From DRVV01 sp038868255 (lineage in GTDB: Archaea; Thermoproteota; Bathyarchaeia; Bathyarchaeales; Bathycorpusculaceae): a stretch of DNA of 14,088 bases. A program made the translations under genes and the position numbers. Positions 13,414 to 14,088 of this stretch are shown piece by piece. Numbering within the stretch: position 1 is the first letter of the stretch; each line of letters starts with the position of its first letter. The notes under the pieces were generated by a model. That model was not told where the DNA came from. It made no database searches and saw only the letters and a list, made by a program, of their open reading frames with translations. The DNA lies in NCBI GenBank assembly GCA_038868255.1, contig JAWCTJ010000032.1, positions 1 through 14,088 on the forward strand. The letters are read 5' to 3'.

Positions 13414-13710
13414 TTAGAAGAAGCGAAGCGCATGGGCGGGTAGCCTAGTAAGGATAGGGCGCAGGCCTCCTAAGCCTGTGGTCGTGGGTTCAAATCCCAC
13501 CCCGCCCGCTTCAGAATCAGCGCCCTGAATGTTTTTGCTCATCTTTTTGGCTGTTTCAGGATTTTTCATGCATATTTTTATGCTAGAACCCTCAATAGCT
13601 TCTATATAAAGCCTTAAGGCGTTTTCACAGCATTGTGAAACATTTAAGCCCAATTTCTTAGCTTTCTCAAGAATTTCCCTCTCTATAAAGACGCTAGTTC
13701 TAACCTTCAC
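13414..13710 (-). CDS. CcdA-like antitoxin with C-terminus read antisense through tRNA-Arg
   Basis: The protein has 98 residues from GTG 13710, which is preceded by GGTGG five bases upstream; longer starts would overlap the upstream gene. MKVRTSVFIEREILEKAKKL followed by GLNVSQCCENALRLYIE (residues 21-37) is the ribbon-helix-helix pattern of CcdA-type antitoxins common in archaea: a beta strand followed by two helices. These proteins bind their promoter as dimers and neutralise a toxin. The last 30 or so residues (from about GGVGFEPTT on) are simply the complement of tRNA-Arg, ending 20 bases beyond its 5' end, so they are unlikely to be native. The gene was probably truncated when its locus joined the tRNA, or ends in a junk tail. 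The usual CcdB or PIN partner is not seen downstream; the upstream gene, ending 10 bases before it, is of unknown type. Confidence 0.6.
   Translation of the reverse strand: MKVRTSVFIEREILEKAKKLGLNVSQCCENALRLYIEAIEGSSIKICMKNPETAKKMSKNIQGADSEAGGVGFEPTTTGLGGLRPILTRLPAHALRFF
13434..13508 (+). tRNA. tRNA-Arg (anticodon CCU)
   Basis: The gene is 75 bases with no intron. The acceptor stem is GGGCGGG/CCCGCCC with discriminator G. The D-arm is GCCT...GGGC with GG in the loop, the anticodon stem CAGGC/GCCTG around CTCCTAA (anticodon CCT, 13469-13471, reading AGG), the variable loop TGGTC, and the T-arm GTGGG-TTCAAAT-CCCAC. No CCA is encoded. It lies divergent from tRNA-Leu, and its 3' end adjoins a small antitoxin-like gene on the other strand, a common setting for integrated elements. 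Confidence 0.95.
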
Positions 13711-13720
13711 AAAAACCACC

Positions 13721-14088
13721 TTATATAAGATTATGCATACTGTTAGACATGGATTCATTTTTTAGTTTTGTAAGGGAAACGCCCTTTGCTTCCTCTAATA
13801 TTGACTTTATAACGTTGATGGACTTTTCTTTTCTATGGATTTCATCAATTTCATGGGCAAATGCGTGAAGTATTTTTTCTTTTATTTGTTGATCCTTCAT
13901 CAAAATTTTCAAGCTACTCTTAAGCTTTTCATAATGATTATTGTGCGTTTCTTCATTTTCGCTTATTTCTACAAGCTTAAAGTTTCTAGATCCTGTTATG
14001 TATTTAGCCTCGATATACAAAGCCTCAGGATATGATGGAATATCTCCAGAAATAAGATGTCTTACAAAATGCCCATAAAATACTTCAG
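13721..14088 (-). CDS. Unidentified protein, N-terminus beyond the window
   Basis: The frame stays open to the window end, so the start lies beyond 14088; 121 C-terminal residues are visible. A TTG at 14020 is inside the open frame and is not needed as a start. The visible part begins EVFYGHFVRHLISGDIPSYP, then EALYIEAKYITGSRNFKLVEI, and continues as a strongly charged, probably helical or coiled-coil stretch (KLKSSLKILMKDQQIKEKIL, EIDEIHRKEKSINVIKSILEE). I do not recognise the family. It is followed 10 bases later by the CcdA-like gene, so the two are probably co-transcribed, and it could be a toxin, an element-encoded protein or simply accessory. The DNA here is visibly more A/T-rich than the housekeeping part of the window. 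Confidence 0.5.
   Translation of the reverse strand, partial: EVFYGHFVRHLISGDIPSYPEALYIEAKYITGSRNFKLVEISENEETHNNHYEKLKSSLKILMKDQQIKEKILHAFAHEIDEIHRKEKSINVIKSILEEAKGVSLTKLKNESMSNSMHNLI

Noticed and set aside
13711..13758. Upstream extension of the CcdA-like frame to an ATG at 13758
   Set aside because: The extra 16 residues overlap the end of the upstream gene and lack the family's usual short N-terminus; GGTGG before GTG 13710 fits better.
1..14088. CRISPR array, insertion-sequence transposase, integrase or rRNA gene
   Set aside because: I saw no regularly spaced direct repeats, no transposase or recombinase motifs and no rRNA-like sequence in the window.

Overview
The window is archaeal. 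The evidence is A/T-rich TATA-like promoters about 25 bases upstream of starts, GGTGA-type Shine-Dalgarno sites, a tRNA gene whose intron folds into a bulge-helix-bulge (BHB) splicing motif, and archaeal families (DUF401 permease, paired DUF131/TIGR00304 membrane proteins, COG1407 phosphoesterase, ADP-forming acyl-CoA synthetase). The large secreted PQQ-type propeller protein with a C-terminal anchor, next to a soluble chemoreceptor, would fit a Bathyarchaeia/Thermoproteota lineage. That placement is inference, not proof.

Layout. Bases 1-4288 (+ strand) hold the 3' part of an ADP-forming acyl-CoA synthetase fused to a GNAT acetyltransferase, a DUF401 permease, and two adjacent paralogous DUF131 membrane proteins whose translation looks coupled. 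Bases 4285-7158 (- strand) are a tightly spaced housekeeping/stress cluster, read in the order inositol-monophosphatase-type phosphatase, COG1407 metallophosphoesterase, Hsp20, a small SWIM zinc-finger protein and a 38-residue single-helix membrane peptide. Bases 7464-9281 (-) encode a soluble methyl-accepting protein with two cysteine-bearing PAS domains. Divergent from it, bases 9557-12067 (+) encode a secreted, membrane-anchored beta-propeller protein.

Bases 12100-14088 form an accessory, mostly A/T-rich region organised around two divergent tRNA genes. tRNA-Leu(UAA), on the - strand, carries a 36-base intron in its D-loop. About 1 kb past its 3' end lies a degenerate copy of that 3' end, and between them sits a toxin-first PIN/antitoxin-like pair that is also flanked by imperfect inverted repeats. 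tRNA-Arg(CCU), on the + strand, directly abuts a second small module: a CcdA-like antitoxin, whose reading frame runs antisense through the tRNA, and an unidentified gene that leaves the window.

The strongest items for follow-up are the D-loop intron, the tRNA-linked toxin-antitoxin island with its flanking repeats, the 38-residue peptide, the double Cys-PAS chemoreceptor and the synthetase-GNAT fusion that keeps both catalytic-type histidines. I did not find a clearly new multi-gene defence or metabolic system.
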